Below, piece by piece: positions 6,978-16,460 of a stretch of DNA of 37,282 nucleotides. The notes under the pieces were generated by a model. That model did no database searches. It had not been told where the DNA came from and saw nothing but the letters and a program-made list of their open reading frames with translations. The position numbers and the translations under genes are program-made. Source of the stretch: Priapulus caudatus (taxonomy: Eukaryota > Priapulida > Priapulimorpha > Priapulimorphida > Priapulidae). The DNA is taken from assembly GCF_000485595.1 (NCBI RefSeq), contig NW_014577467.1, forward strand, positions 13,481-50,762, written 5' to 3'. The stretch's first letter is position 1; the number at the start of each line of letters is the position of its first letter.

Positions 6978-9472
6978 TGCGTGCGTGTGTGTGCGTCCAC
7001 TTGCATGTGTGCAAGCGCGTGCGTGTTTGTGTGTGTGTGTGCGTGCATAGGTGTGTGGGTGTGTGTGTGAGTGTGCATGTGTGTGTGTCACAGTGTGCGT
7101 GCGCGACAATGCTGTTTGCTTGTGTATGACTGAAAGAGAACTAGTGTCATGACTTGGGGTGTTCTGAAAGATCACTGCTCAAAGTAAAACTAGCAGAGCG
7201 TACATGATCACTGTTGATTTGGCTATTGTTTAGTTGGGAGGTGTAGTGTTTGCATATGAAATGTGTTTTAGACTGTATGTTGCATCTATTGAAAATGTAT
7301 AACTATATATTTATATTATATAAAAATTTTACAATATTAACGTTTACTAATATATTAGTTAAGTGCTATCCATTTGTAATTATTAGCCTCATCTGACATG
7401 TCAGAGCAGCTTGTAGAATCGCATGGCATGATGTCCGTGGCCGTCTCCGTCCGTGCGTCCGTTGCGTCCGTCAACAGTTGGGCACAAATTCTTTAACCGT
7501 CGACGTACGGTTCACGTATTTGGGACGGGCGGGGTTAATCCGAAAACGAGTTGGGATGTCGAAGCTGGGGCAGTCAAGGTCCAAAGGTCAAGAGGTGTAA
7601 AAGAAGGGGGAACATTTCATCTCCTTACTTAAGGTATAGGGAGGAAATGCCAGATTGCGGCCACGCAAATCTAAACGGCCTCGACTAGGCCTCGTGTAGT
7701 CAGTGTTATAGCATCATGGTAGGAAAGCCATCCACAATGTGCGAAATTGGAGGTCACAGGTCAAAGGTCAGTGGGCACAGGGCAGAATTTTAGACAATTT
7801 TTTTCTGAGGGAATGCGTCTGACGGAGCGATTGAAAAACTTTTTTGTTTCAGCGGTGAACCTAGCATTTTTTATGGCTTTATTGAATAGACATGAAATGT
7901 CCCTTCTGCTGACATTGCGAAGAGTAAGTGTCGGATAACCTTATTGCACCCTCAAGAGGAGGGTTAACAAGTTGGATTTGTTGACTGTCTGCTTAGAAAG
8001 AATTTGACTTGCCGGGTTGCTAGTAGGAATCTATTACATGTGGATGTTTAGGTTACAATGTCACCAGTGAAATTTCAAAGAAATTGGTTTAAAGACAGGT
8101 GTATGTTCACTTAAATCGTAATTTCTTTGTTCATTCTGACTTCACTGTCGTATGTTACATGGTAACGATATGCACTGCCCAGTGCATCAGTGTTGGTGCA
8201 GTTTTTGCCTGGCGTTAATTGTGCTACAGGTTGGCAGCTCTTATTGCCATTGCAGCTGTAGGCTTGCGTAGGTGTAAATGTATGAAGTGCTTACCATATT
8301 CTGTCTCTGCAAATAAGTTTGTTGCTATACGATAATGGATTGGGGCTTCTATACTTTAAATCTGAGGACACTTAAACGTACGCGCCATCTCGTGGCAACT
8401 TTCATAACGATCCCAACGAACATTCTTTTGAGAAGGTTCCTGATACCATCCCAGTGCATTCCACTGTTTCGGCGTGTATGTGAACACATTTGGGGCTAAC
8501 AGGGTTTACTAGAATCCCACCACTCCACCACAGAGTCACCGCAGTAGAGGTTAGATGAGCGCTGTCGCTCTGCGGCACTTGTTTTTAAGAATGATGGTGA
8601 TTATGCGTTATGCGTTATGCGTTATGCGTTAAGTTAGGCAAACAAACCTTGTGGGAAAGTTTCCCCTATGTCCTAACATTAGTGGTGTGATAACAATGTT
8701 TTTATTTAATTCCCCACATTAGGAATGATAATGTGATGGAGTTAACACTATGTAAGAAACGTTTCAGACTTACTACTAACAGTCATAATTTCGGGTTATA
8801 ATTCAGGGATATGCCCGGGGGGAGGTGGTAGAAACGAGATATCATCATCGTTAGGATAATAGGTATTTGCGATACAGAGTTAACAACTAATAACGAGCCC
8901 ATCTCGCGTTGTCGCGACCAAACCACCAAACACTCGCTAACTCACGTGTCTTTCATCCTCAGGACGTGTACGCCGCGTCGGACACGTCGTCTGCCGTTAA
9001 CGAGGACGAGGTCGTTATCGGGCAGCTGAACGGCGGCGGCCGCCGTATCGACTACGTGCTGCAGGAGCGACCGATGGAGAGCCTCAACGACTACCTGTTT
9101 GCGCTGGCGAGTCACATGTGCTACTGGGAGAGCGAGGACACGATCCTGCTCATGCTGCGTGAGCTCTACACGCTGCAGGGCGTCACGTCGGACCGCACGC
9201 GCCCCGAGTTCCCGCCGCCAGCGCCACCTAGCCTCGCGCAGGCTGTCTTGCATCTCCAGCAGCAGCCCGCGTCTGCGCAGGGGGCGCCGCCGATGTCGCA
9301 GCCGCAGGGGTACGCGCCGCCGAGCTTTAATCCGGGGTACGCGCCGCCGAACTTTAATCCGGGGTACGCGCCTCCGCCGCCCGGGCCCTCGATGGCGCCA
9401 CCTGCATCCCAGGCGGCTGCGGCTGGCGGGTTAGTGGCGCCACCTCTTAGTGGGTTTGTGAGGCAAAAATAA
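2962..9472 (+). CDS. SEC23IP/DDHD2: Intracellular phospholipase A1 of the SEC23IP/DDHD2 family, four exons visible, 5' end missing
   Basis: The family hydrolyses phosphatidic acid and other glycerolipids on the cytosolic face of the ER and Golgi; SEC23IP (p125) also binds the COPII coat through Sec23. I join 2962-4658, 5481-5667, 6742-6896 and 8963-9472, with introns in phases 0, 1 and 0, giving about 848 residues. The order is Pro-rich segment, WWE, lipase core with GHSLG, SAM, DDHD, Pro-rich tail. This order (SAM between lipase core and DDHD) is that of SEC23IP and DDHD2, not DDHD1. The visible protein is already longer than vertebrate DDHD2 (about 711 residues), and the Pro-rich N-side leans to SEC23IP, but an invertebrate may have one gene ancestral to both. 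I recognise no initiating Met or upstream exon in 1-2960, so the N-terminus is incomplete. The exons are very rich in G or C at third positions, unlike the surrounding AT-richer DNA. Confidence 0.9.
4935..5424. repeat. 87-bp tandem duplication in intron 1, second copy interrupted
   Basis: Copy 1 is 4935-5021. Copy 2 starts at 5022 (ATTCTGGTATGCACCATG in both) and runs to 5094, is split by an inserted element, and resumes as TCTCTTTCAGGTAG to 5424. Copy 1 therefore shows the empty target site. Confidence 0.85.
5095..5405. mobile_element. 311-bp non-autonomous hAT-like element in intron 1
   Basis: Its termini are CAGGGTTCGTAG and CTATGAACCCTG, imperfect inverted repeats of a kind common in hAT elements. 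GGTTG flanks it on both sides (5090-5094 and 5406-5410). The uninterrupted tandem copy at 4935-5021 reads GACATGATTGTCTC across the site, confirming a 5-bp duplication. The interior has repeated CTTATAAGT[A/C]CTTATTT strings and no coding capacity. Five bases is short for hAT, which usually gives eight, so superfamily assignment rests on the termini. Confidence 0.8.
5481..5667 (+). CDS. SEC23IP/DDHD2: Exon: central DDHD domain, HPFDPVAYR and HHKGRKR motifs
   Basis: The exon encodes [20 protein letters not shown] and then [14 protein letters not shown], hallmark blocks of the DDHD domain that are expected to supply metal-binding or catalytic Asp and His residues. The acceptor GCGTAG|GTGTGTGAG gives phase 0, which joins exactly to the preceding exon (GVNE then VCEEY). 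The donor is GAATAG|gtaacc after 5667, leaving one base (phase 1). The acceptor tract is GT-rich rather than a normal polypyrimidine run, so recognition may depend on other factors. Confidence 0.92.
5668..6105. other. Intron 2 sequence with GC-rich hairpin and short interspersed motif
   Basis: AGCGAGGCG/CGCCTCGCT forms a 9-bp stem with a 3-base loop at 5754-5774. The string at 5929-5956 (GTCATG, a C-run, GGACCCCCCTAGC) resembles 9885-9911 downstream of the gene, suggesting two ends of one repeat family. Nothing coding is seen. Confidence 0.45.
6106..6409. mobile_element. ~304-bp Tigger/mariner-like MITE in intron 2
   Basis: TA dinucleotides at 6104-6105 and 6410-6411 flank ends that read inward CCAGTGAAAGCCCG and, on the other strand, CAGTGTGGCCCC. 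Subterminal CGATTTAACGCG and ATAACGCGAT blocks occur on both sides. This pattern fits pogo/Tigger-type non-autonomous copies. There is no coding content. Confidence 0.55.
6742..6896 (+). CDS. SEC23IP/DDHD2: Exon: DDHD domain linker helices
   Basis: The acceptor is GACGACAG|GTTCC; the incoming G plus GT makes the Gly codon, which fits the phase 1 of the previous intron. The product begins [20 protein letters not shown], the amphipathic linker found in this family after the HHKGRKR block. A charged stretch ([19 protein letters not shown]) follows. The donor GAACAG|gtgtgt after 6896 is the first unit of a long GT microsatellite, so several GT dinucleotides lie immediately downstream. The phase is 0. 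Confidence 0.88.
6898..7095 (+). repeat. (GT)n microsatellite starting at the intron 3 donor
   Basis: Nearly pure GT to about 6974, then GT-rich with GC interruptions to about 7095. It begins within the 5' splice site of intron 3. Confidence 0.95.
7385..8584 (+). repeat. Dispersed ~1.2-kb repeat, copy 1 (in intron 3)
   Basis: Alignable along its length with 14246-15390 in the same orientation, with many small indels. Both begin AG(C)CTCATCTGAC with a small palindrome, continue with GTCCGTCCG-type strings and CAACAGTTGGGCACAAAT, and end near GAGCGCTGTCGCTC, a 5-bp hairpin about a dozen bases before the last shared base (GGCACTTGTT). Frames do not agree between copies, so it is non-coding. A TC start and a hairpin near the 3' end hint at a non-autonomous Helitron-like element, but there is no CTRR terminus. 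Confidence 0.8.
7751..7770 (+). promoter_or_regulatory. Triple AGGTCA direct repeat with 1-base spacers (DR1-DR1)
   Basis: Three perfect AGGTCA half-sites are separated by C and A. The DR1 spacing is the classical site for HNF4- and RXR-type receptors. Identical to 14595-14614. Binding is not shown by sequence alone. Confidence 0.5.
8601..8631 (+). repeat. Heptamer tandem repeat (TTATGCG)n
   Basis: A little over four perfect 7-base units, 17 bases after the end of dispersed repeat copy 1. Confidence 0.9.
8632..8962. other. 3' part of intron 3, no feature
   Basis: No element or gene recognised. The acceptor tract TTTCATCCTCAG ends it. Confidence 0.5.
8963..9472 (+). CDS. SEC23IP/DDHD2: Terminal exon: end of DDHD domain and Pro-rich repeat tail, stop codon
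   Basis: The acceptor TTTCATCCTCAG|GAC (AG 8961-8962) is strong, and phase 0 matches the previous donor. The exon encodes the closing block of [18 protein letters not shown], then [17 protein letters not shown], where the last conserved His and Asp sit. After [10 protein letters not shown] the family usually ends soon. Here about 90 residues follow, rich in Pro, Ala, Gln and Gly. They include two 27-bp tandem units (9308-9334 and 9335-9361) encoding GYAPP[S/N]FNP, a third partial unit, and the PPP-containing strings EFPPPAPPS and YAPPPPGP. The stop is TAA at 9470-9472. The tail is an oddity; it could be a lineage-specific COPII-binding extension. Confidence 0.92.
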   Translation, partial: DVYAASDTSSAVNEDEVVIGQLNGGGRRIDYVLQERPMESLNDYLFALASHMCYWESEDTILLMLRELYTLQGVTSDRTRPEFPPPAPPSLAQAVLHLQQQPASAQGAPPMSQPQGYAPPSFNPGYAPPNFNPGYAPPPPGPSMAPPASQAAAAGGLVAPPLSGFVRQK

Positions 9473-9640
9473 TCGTGAGGGGAAGGTTTGCACGAGGGAG
9501 GAGTTCATGGCAGCATCTGCTCATGTGGCGCATTCAGGCATGAGAATTAGCCGCGGATTTCCGGGTTTTGGTTTTCATTTTAGTCATTCTTGAAATTGAT
9601 GCAAAAAACTAATAAAAAGTTTTTTTTGTGGGGTGAGGTG
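9473..9640 (+). promoter_or_regulatory. 3' UTR with poly(A) signal (AATAAA at 9611-9616)
   Basis: AATAAA lies 139 bases after the stop codon and is followed within 15 bases by a T- and GT-rich stretch (TTTTTTTGTGGGGTGAGG), the usual downstream element. Cleavage is expected near 9630. This gives a short 3' UTR for the phospholipase gene. Confidence 0.7.
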
Positions 9641-11580
9641 TACTTTTTTTGTCAAAATGGACGCCATAACGTCAGAAAAGGTACGTCAAATTTCTCACAG
9701 AAGTAACGAAACTCCAGATAAATATCGCGGTGTATCTATGTAATGTAAATTAAGGCATGCTTTAAGTTAACCGCCACATAAAACGTTGAAATTTTCATAG
9801 AAAATGGCAAGAAGTTGAATTGTTAGTCACGAAATTGGTCTTTTACTAAGAACAGAATGGCCTTACAATTTTTAAACATTTCCTGGGGCCATGCCCCCAG
9901 ACCCCCCTAGCAGGACAATGTGCTATGCACATTGTTATCGTTCCATCGGCACAAATTGAAATATTTCCTCCAAAAACATCTCAACCTGTTCTCATGCCTG
10001 AACATTGGGGAGGGGGAGGGGTTTCCTTTCTTGTTGGCCCATCTCTGCAGCCCTCTCAGAAAAATGTAAGATATTGTCGGAAGGAACGTGGGGTTAACCC
10101 CTTCAATAATTCTGGTAGTGGCGAGAGCAAGGGTCGTGACTATGATGTGCTTATGTGTTGCTGAATTCACGTTCAGTTCCTCGTGAACCTTCCAGTTTCT
10201 TTATCCCGTGATGCGTCGATTCCAACATGTTGGATATTATTGCTATATTTTGGTGAGTGTATCAGTTTGTTGTTGGACTTGTTTGTGCCATGTTAATGTA
10301 AATCAGTGTTGTTGGATGCAAATCCAGCACTGCTGTTATGTCAGTGGAATATATAATATATACTGTAAAGGAAAAGAAGGGAATTTTCTATAAGGCTTCA
10401 CTTGTGAGGCTTCCTTAGCCATAAACAGAAACAAGAGTCCATAATAGGAAAAGATTCTATTATGGACTCTTGACAGAACACATGTGGGTGAGCATAGAAG
10501 ACAACAGCAGTATTCCTGGCAGTGTGTTCACATGTTATCTGCTTGGTTGCTGATTGTACTCGTGCAGGTTGCAGCTGTCGTTGATTGACATTGTGCTGCA
10601 GTGGCAGTATCCAGTGTCATCAATCCGGCATCACGTCCTCCTCACGGACGTTAATGTTTTAATGGGAACGGGTAACTCTGTCGAGCTTACCCATTCTCCT
10701 GCGTTGTTGCTCTGTAGATGGCGCTGGAGGTCTACTCGTAGAACGATGCAGGTGTCTAGGTGATTTGTTAGCTCGGGGGACTGTACAGTTAAAGCTGGTT
10801 ACGAACGCGCTTAGTATAATAGAGTAAATATATAAGTTATTTCACTAGGCTGTCTGCGCTGCAGAGTTGCCACTGTATTTTCTCGTTGTTTTGTGTAATT
10901 TGCTCGTGATTGGCTATGAACGCGAGGTGAGATAAGAGTGGAAGATGACAGGAGAGAAATTGGTGGATGCCGGAGGGGGGGGGGTGAAGCTGAGATATGA
11001 GATGTGGCTGTAAGAGAAAGCTCATGTTATTAGTTATTGGCGTCATCGAACGCCGCTCTAGATCTACCTATTAATTACTGTTAAATAAGCACTTTAGTTA
11101 CCATGGTTACTTTTCCTAGTTACATAGTTAACTTTTAATTATGTGCCGTGTGAAGTGCACGTTACATCGAAATATCACATTACAGGTATTCATTGCCATT
11201 ACACATGAGAATGTCAGAGTTCAAGGTTAGCTGACGTGCCTGCAGCGTGTGAGTGCACACTGCGGCTTGTCCGGTCGGAACAGCGTGAAGTCATTATATG
11301 GAATGTGTGGAGGGGAAGTGACAGTTCCCTAACGGTCCATGCATTAAATATTTAGAGCTGTCGTTATCAATAGAATAGTTCTTCGTTACAGCTAGTTTGC
11401 TCTGCATGTGTGTCGCTGTAGGTTAGGTAATGCTGAGACAGGCTGTCAGTCATATATATCTCGTTGCCATACCCTTATTAAATGTTGCCGTACGTGACCC
11501 GCACGCTTGCGAATTCAAGAGTGGATTAGAACTATATATAGGCAGGGAAACGGAGAGAAAAGTACCGAATATAATGTAAA
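9641..11580. other. Intergenic region downstream of the phospholipase gene
   Basis: Contains the C-run/CTAGC motif at 9885-9911 shared with 5929-5956, G-runs at about 10008-10020 and 10974-10984, and the hairpin at 10432-10472. No convincing exon: open frames are short, have no recognisable domain and are not bounded by good splice sites. Confidence 0.5.
10432..10472. repeat. Perfect 16-bp inverted repeat, 9-base loop
   Basis: CAAGAGTCCATAATAG pairs perfectly with CTATTATGGACTCTTG around GAAAAGATT. No T-run or gene end beside it. Confidence 0.85.
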
Positions 11581-11589
11581 AAAAAATGT

Positions 11590-11590
11590 C

Positions 11591-11639
<49 letters not shown>

Positions 11640-11750
11640 CCTCTCTCTCGTTATATATATAATATATATATATATATCGCTCTCTCGCTCACTTAGTGCT
11701 TTCTCTCACTTATTCTTTCCATCTCTCTCTCACGTTTTCTCGCTCTCTTT
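11590..11750 (+). repeat. CT and TA microsatellites
   Basis: (CT)n at 11590-11650, an AT stretch at 11651-11677, then interrupted CT to about 11745. Confidence 0.9.
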
Positions 11751-13000
11751 AGCTTCAAATATATCATCGTCTATAGTTAGATGTTACTAACAATATTCCA
11801 ACCTCGAGAGTGCGACCTGCTTCTATAACCTGTGGTAGACAAGCTTCGTGTAGTGGCGTAGGTTAATGTAGGTGCTACCACATGCTGCCTACAAGTGAAT
11901 ATTGCATGTGTAGTGCTTCCTACGCAACAACGCCTACAGCCTCCGGCAGCCGTAGCCCTGGGATGGTAATGTGTGTTTTTATGAAATTTACACTGAGCCG
12001 AATAACTAGAGTGCAGGGGGATAGGGAAGTTAGTATATCTGCGTATGGGTACTTGTACAGGTTCTACTGTGCAATGCCGTGATGATGATAATGATATAAT
12101 ATATATATATATATATATACGTATATACATTATGCTTGCCTTTAAGAAGATTTTATGGTTGGGTGCGTTACGGAGCGGTTATCTACAAAATGGTATTTTA
12201 CTGAAAGTCGGCCGCATTATGAAACATGAATTTGTTCGTGCGCGGTGCGGGGTTAAGAGAATAAACTTGTTAAATGTACGTATAAACGACATCGTGCGTT
12301 CTTATCTCTTCATAGTCGGTTACCCCTTCCTCCCTGTATCACGCTCACGTTTGCCTACTCACACGGGACAATCGGAGATGCTGCGACGATGCGTGGATTC
12401 TGGAGTGGTGCGTAGGCTAGCACCACTGCCCGGTAGAGGAGAGCGTGCTCCGGTTCGCGGAAATTTGGTTGAATTAAGGTCAAATTACTTTTCAATTTTG
12501 TACGCCTCTTGAGAATTAGCTCTCGAGAGTGTACTCGTTGTCTTACTAACTTTCAGAGTGGTGTTCTTCGGCAACCATCGGTTTTATTAGTGTCGTCGTA
12601 TCACTCGGATGTAAAAGTCAAGTCAGCACATAGTTCGAATTCCATCGACCGTCTCCTATGTTTCGTATATTGCACCTAAAGTTTTTATTTTTATTTTACT
12701 GCGACGCTTAAGTTAGCTGTTAACTGCAGCAGCGGGTAGATAAATTTTTACGTGTAATATTCTTTGCTTACGCGGCTTATGCAAACACACTATGCTGTAT
12801 TTGCGTTTATAATGGCTCTAATATTTGGTTTTCATCCATTCGTTTACGAATGCACTCGTCTTCCTGCATTCGACCCTCCCATATGTAGCAGTAGAGATGC
12901 ATCTGCATCAACACATCCATCACCGCACTTACGCACATCGGTGTCGAATAGAGAATAGCTGATGTACGGCTTCCTGCCTGCCAGCGTTTTCCACTGAGAA
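11751..13000. other. Unassigned region
   Basis: An AT microsatellite lies at 12098-12119. A small hairpin (8-bp stem, AGTGGTGC/GCACCACT) spans 12404-12427. The open frame at 12045-12512 has no recognised domain. No gene called. Confidence 0.45.
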
Positions 13001-13003
13001 ACT

Positions 13004-13200
13004 AAGGAAGAGATGAGAGCAAGACGAAGAAAGCGAATAAGACTACGAAGAAAAAGAAGACGGGAGGACGAAGCCGAAATACAACAGCAAGAAAAACTAA
13101 ATGGAGAAATAAAAAGAAAAGGGGGAGAAGAAAATAAAAAAGAAGGAGTAGGAGGTGTAGGAGAAGAAGAAAATCGAAATGGAGAATATATAACCATACG
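13004..13200 (+). repeat. Purine-rich (GAA/AAG) tract
   Basis: Almost all A and G for about 200 bases, giving Arg/Lys/Glu-rich frames on one strand and Phe/Leu-rich frames on the other. Low complexity, not a gene. Confidence 0.8.
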
Positions 13201-13572
13201 AAGAAACGCTGACATTGAGTGTTCAATAGCTTCCTCTGCTTGACGTCGTGAGTTTTTCACGAGTTTGAATAAGACAACTTTTTCTCGAAGAATATTGTTT
13301 CTACCTTAGTAATTTGTAGGCAGTCGCTAGTTTTTTTTTGCGCTTTTGGATACTTTGTGCTCCTGTTATTACTTTGCTTTCTGATAACAGATAGTTGGAC
13401 GAATGCCAATTAGGAGGTTCTTTATGTTTCTTTACTCATTATTGCCTAAATGTTATTTGCTTACAGTGAAATATCATTTTAGTCCAGGCTAAAATACGAT
13501 ATCGGTTCTACATTCTACAGTACCGGTGATCGAATATCCATTATGATGATTACCATATTGATGGCCCATGTT

Positions 13573-14165
13573 AGAGAATGGAGCCGAGGCATCTTATTAT
13601 TATTTAAGTACACTCAATGCTGATTGAAATTTCTTAGGTAGCGCTGCTCATACAGACGTGAGCCATGATTTGCGTGCAGTGGCTCTACGTGTTATGTTTT
13701 ATTTGCGATTCACTGTACTATGGACTTGGGACTGTATGTGTCACATGTCTGACATATATGCTAGAGTATAGAGACGGGGCGCTTTATAATTATTTAAATT
13801 ACCAATGCTAACCGAATATTGAGAGCTGATTACATGCACGAACTCCATGATTTAAATACAACAGCTCGACTCCGCTGATGTTTTCTTGGCGCATGCATGA
13901 TCTTCGCATCAATACGTTGATTCCCTGTGCAACAGTACATAGAGCCGGCGCGTCTTGTTTAAAAATGGTGAGTCATATTTTCTTAATATAATCGCTCATA
14001 AATATGCTTAATGACTTGAGGACGGAGGCCCGACGCAGGCGATGTCAGTTATTTGAACTTGGCATTAGCACACTGATTCCCTGTGCTACATTTTAGAGAC
14101 GTGGTGTTTTATAATTATTTTTATATTGGAATGCTGATTGTAGTTTCTATACGTGAGTTGCTTAT
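13573..14165 (+). repeat. Degenerate satellite-like tandem repeat, about 3.5 units
   Basis: Units start with AGAG[A/C]NNGG[C/T]G near 13573, 13770, 13941 and 14095 (periods about 197, 171 and 154). TTTATAATTATTT and AATGCTGATTG-type blocks recur early in the units, and TTGATTCCCTGTGC or CTGATTCCCTGTGC recur at the ends of units two and three. Confidence 0.55.
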
Positions 14166-14421
14166 ATATCTCTTTCAGATATGAGTGTTTCATAACATCC
14201 GTACAAAATTTCGATTCGTAATATGTATTTTGAGATTGTATTTTTAGCTCATCTGACGTAGTCAGATGCATCTTGTAGAATCGCATGATCGTGCGTCCGT
14301 CCGTCCGGCCGTCCGGCCGTGCGTGCGTCAACAGTTGGGCACAAATCTTAACCACTCGACGTACGGTCACGATATTCGGGACGTGGGGGGTAATCGAAAA
14401 ACGATTGGTGTTTGAAGCTGG

Positions 14422-14441
14422 GGGTCAAAGGTCAAAGGTCA
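14422..14441 (+). promoter_or_regulatory. Triple half-site array (DR1-DR1), first in copy 2
   Basis: GGGTCA, AGGTCA and AGGTCA with single-A spacers. The matching place in copy 1 (7577-7590) is reduced to AGGTCC-AA-AGGTCA. Confidence 0.45.
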
Positions 14442-14594
14442 AGAGGTGTAAAAGAAGGGGGAACATTCCTCCTTAACTTAAGGTATAGGTCGGAAATGCA
14501 GAATTAGCGGCAACAAATCTAAACGGCTCGACCTAGGCTCGTGATAGTCGGTGTATGCATCATGGATGAAAAGCCATCACTCGTGCGAAATTGG

Positions 14595-14614
14595 AGGTCA
14601 CAGGTCAAAGGTCA
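14595..14614 (+). promoter_or_regulatory. Triple AGGTCA direct repeat (DR1-DR1), second in copy 2
   Basis: All 20 bases are identical to 7751-7770, although the flanks have accumulated indels. Confidence 0.5.
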
Positions 14615-15390
14615 ATGGGGCACAGGGCAGATTTTAGACATTTTCTGAGGACATGGTCTGGACGGAGCGATTGAAAAAACTCTTTTTGTTTCCGCAGTGA
14701 CCTAGCATTTTTATGGCTTTATTGAAAGGACCATGAAATGTACTTTCCTGCTGACAATGCGAAGAGTAAGTGTCGATAACCTTTTGACCCTCAAGAGGAG
14801 GGTTAAACATGGATTTGTTTACTGTTAGAAAGAATTTGACTGCCGGGTTTGCTAGTAGAACTAATACATGCCTGGATGTATGAGGCTACAATGTCACAGT
14901 GAAATTTCAACAAGCTAAATTTGGTTGAAGAAGGTTTATGCTCCTTAAATCGTATAATTTCTATGGCATTCTGTACTGTCAGTATGTTACATGTAACGTA
15001 ATCCACTGCCAGTGCATGTGGTGGTGGTACTGTGTAGTTTTTGCTCTGCGTTAAATTAGTTACAGCGTGGCAGCTCTCTATTTTAGAGCCTGTAGGCTTG
15101 CGTAGGTAAATGGATGAGTGCTTACCTATTCTGTCTTGCAAATAGTTGTTACTACTACGTACGATGGGAGCTCCATCTTTAATCTTAAGACACTTAAGCA
15201 TAACGCGCACATCTTCGTGGCAACTTTCATAAACGATCCACAACGAACATTCTTTTGAGAAGGTTCCTGAATCATCCCTGTGCTCCCACTGTTTCGGCGC
15301 GTAAGTGAACACATTTGGAACTACAGGGTTTACGCAGAATCCGCACCACTACCCACCAGCAGAGCGCTGTCGCTCCGCGCGGCACTTGTT

Positions 15391-16135
15391 GTAAACAATT
15401 CTGCTGTGGCGACATTGTGCTCCTAACAAAAGACGTTCTTGGCATTTACGACGTTTCTTTCAACATTGACTCATAGCTGTTAACACCGCTTCGCTGCACA
15501 AGCCATAGAAAACAAAATTAGGCTTACCGTCTCTCTCACCACCCGCCGGCGTCTTAACACTAACACTGTAAGAAAATACGAGAAAACCCCTACATTATCA
15601 CATTTCTTGTCTACGCGTCTTTTCCCAGGGTAAATTTTATTGTTTAGAGCAGTGTTTTTTCGTTATTTTATTACCTCATTTTATTATTGTTCTCTTTAGA
15701 AATAAAATTAATTATTTCCGTTCTGTTAGGCAGGAAACGCGTGCGCATCCGCGTGTGCCCCTCTCCTAATATACTACCTATAATATAAATACCCCTTATA
15801 GTAGTGGAGTATATAGGGATATCTGGCTGTGCCGCTCGACCAAACGTAAAAAGAGTTCGTGTCAGGGCTGTTATTTTGCGCATATCGAACCGGCGCGTGC
15901 GACCAGGGTGTGGACGTAAGCTAACAAATTAAACACGCACTGAGGCGCGATGTATTGCGGCAAGGTAGCAGCAGCACAACCTTCACTTTTATAAATAAGT
16001 TAGCAGGATTAATGACTCTAATCAGGAGTAAAGGATTGCATATGTGTTTGCAATCGGTTTCTCTAGATGTAACTGCGAATATGAGTAAAACTAGAGATAA
16101 TAATACGTACGTATTTACTTCTTTTTATTATTAAT
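15391..16135. other. Unassigned AT-rich region
   Basis: No gene or element recognised. Confidence 0.5.
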
Positions 16136-16138
16136 ATA

Positions 16139-16139
16139 C

Positions 16140-16187
<48 letters not shown>

Positions 16188-16460
16188 ATAATAATGATTA
16201 ATTCAATATAATGCTAATATAGTAAATTATATATGAATTGTTTGAAAGGTAAATATAATAAGATTATTCTTATTGGATCATAAACCACGCAGGCGGCTGA
16301 CACCAATATTATGCCACCACCTCACCTTCACCACCATTCACCCCCCACCATTCAGCCATCCATCGACCCACACCCCGTCACCACCATCCATCCCCCTCAC
16401 CACCATCCACCCACCCGAACCCCGCTCGACATCATCATCCACCCTCTCACCACCATGCAA
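16139..16460 (+). repeat. (TA)n microsatellite and CACC/CATC-rich minisatellite
   Basis: (TA)n runs from about 16139 to 16185. From about 16307 to 16455, C-rich units of the type CACCACCATCCATCC repeat irregularly. Confidence 0.8.

Larger units (their letters stand above)
14246..15390 (+). repeat. Dispersed ~1.15-kb repeat, copy 2
   Basis: Same family and orientation as 7385-8584. The frame open on the minus strand over 14803-15312 is not kept in copy 1 and is treated as chance. A nuclear-receptor-type triple half-site is present twice in this copy. Confidence 0.8.

Noticed and set aside
6585-7175. His/Thr- and Val/Cys-rich frames
   Set aside because: Translations of the GT/CA microsatellite.
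12045-12512. 155-codon plus-strand frame
   Set aside because: Starts in an AT microsatellite, no known domain, no supporting splice or poly(A) signals.
14803-15312. 169-codon minus-strand frame
   Set aside because: Lies within a dispersed repeat; the other copy (7385-8584) breaks the frame with indels and stops.
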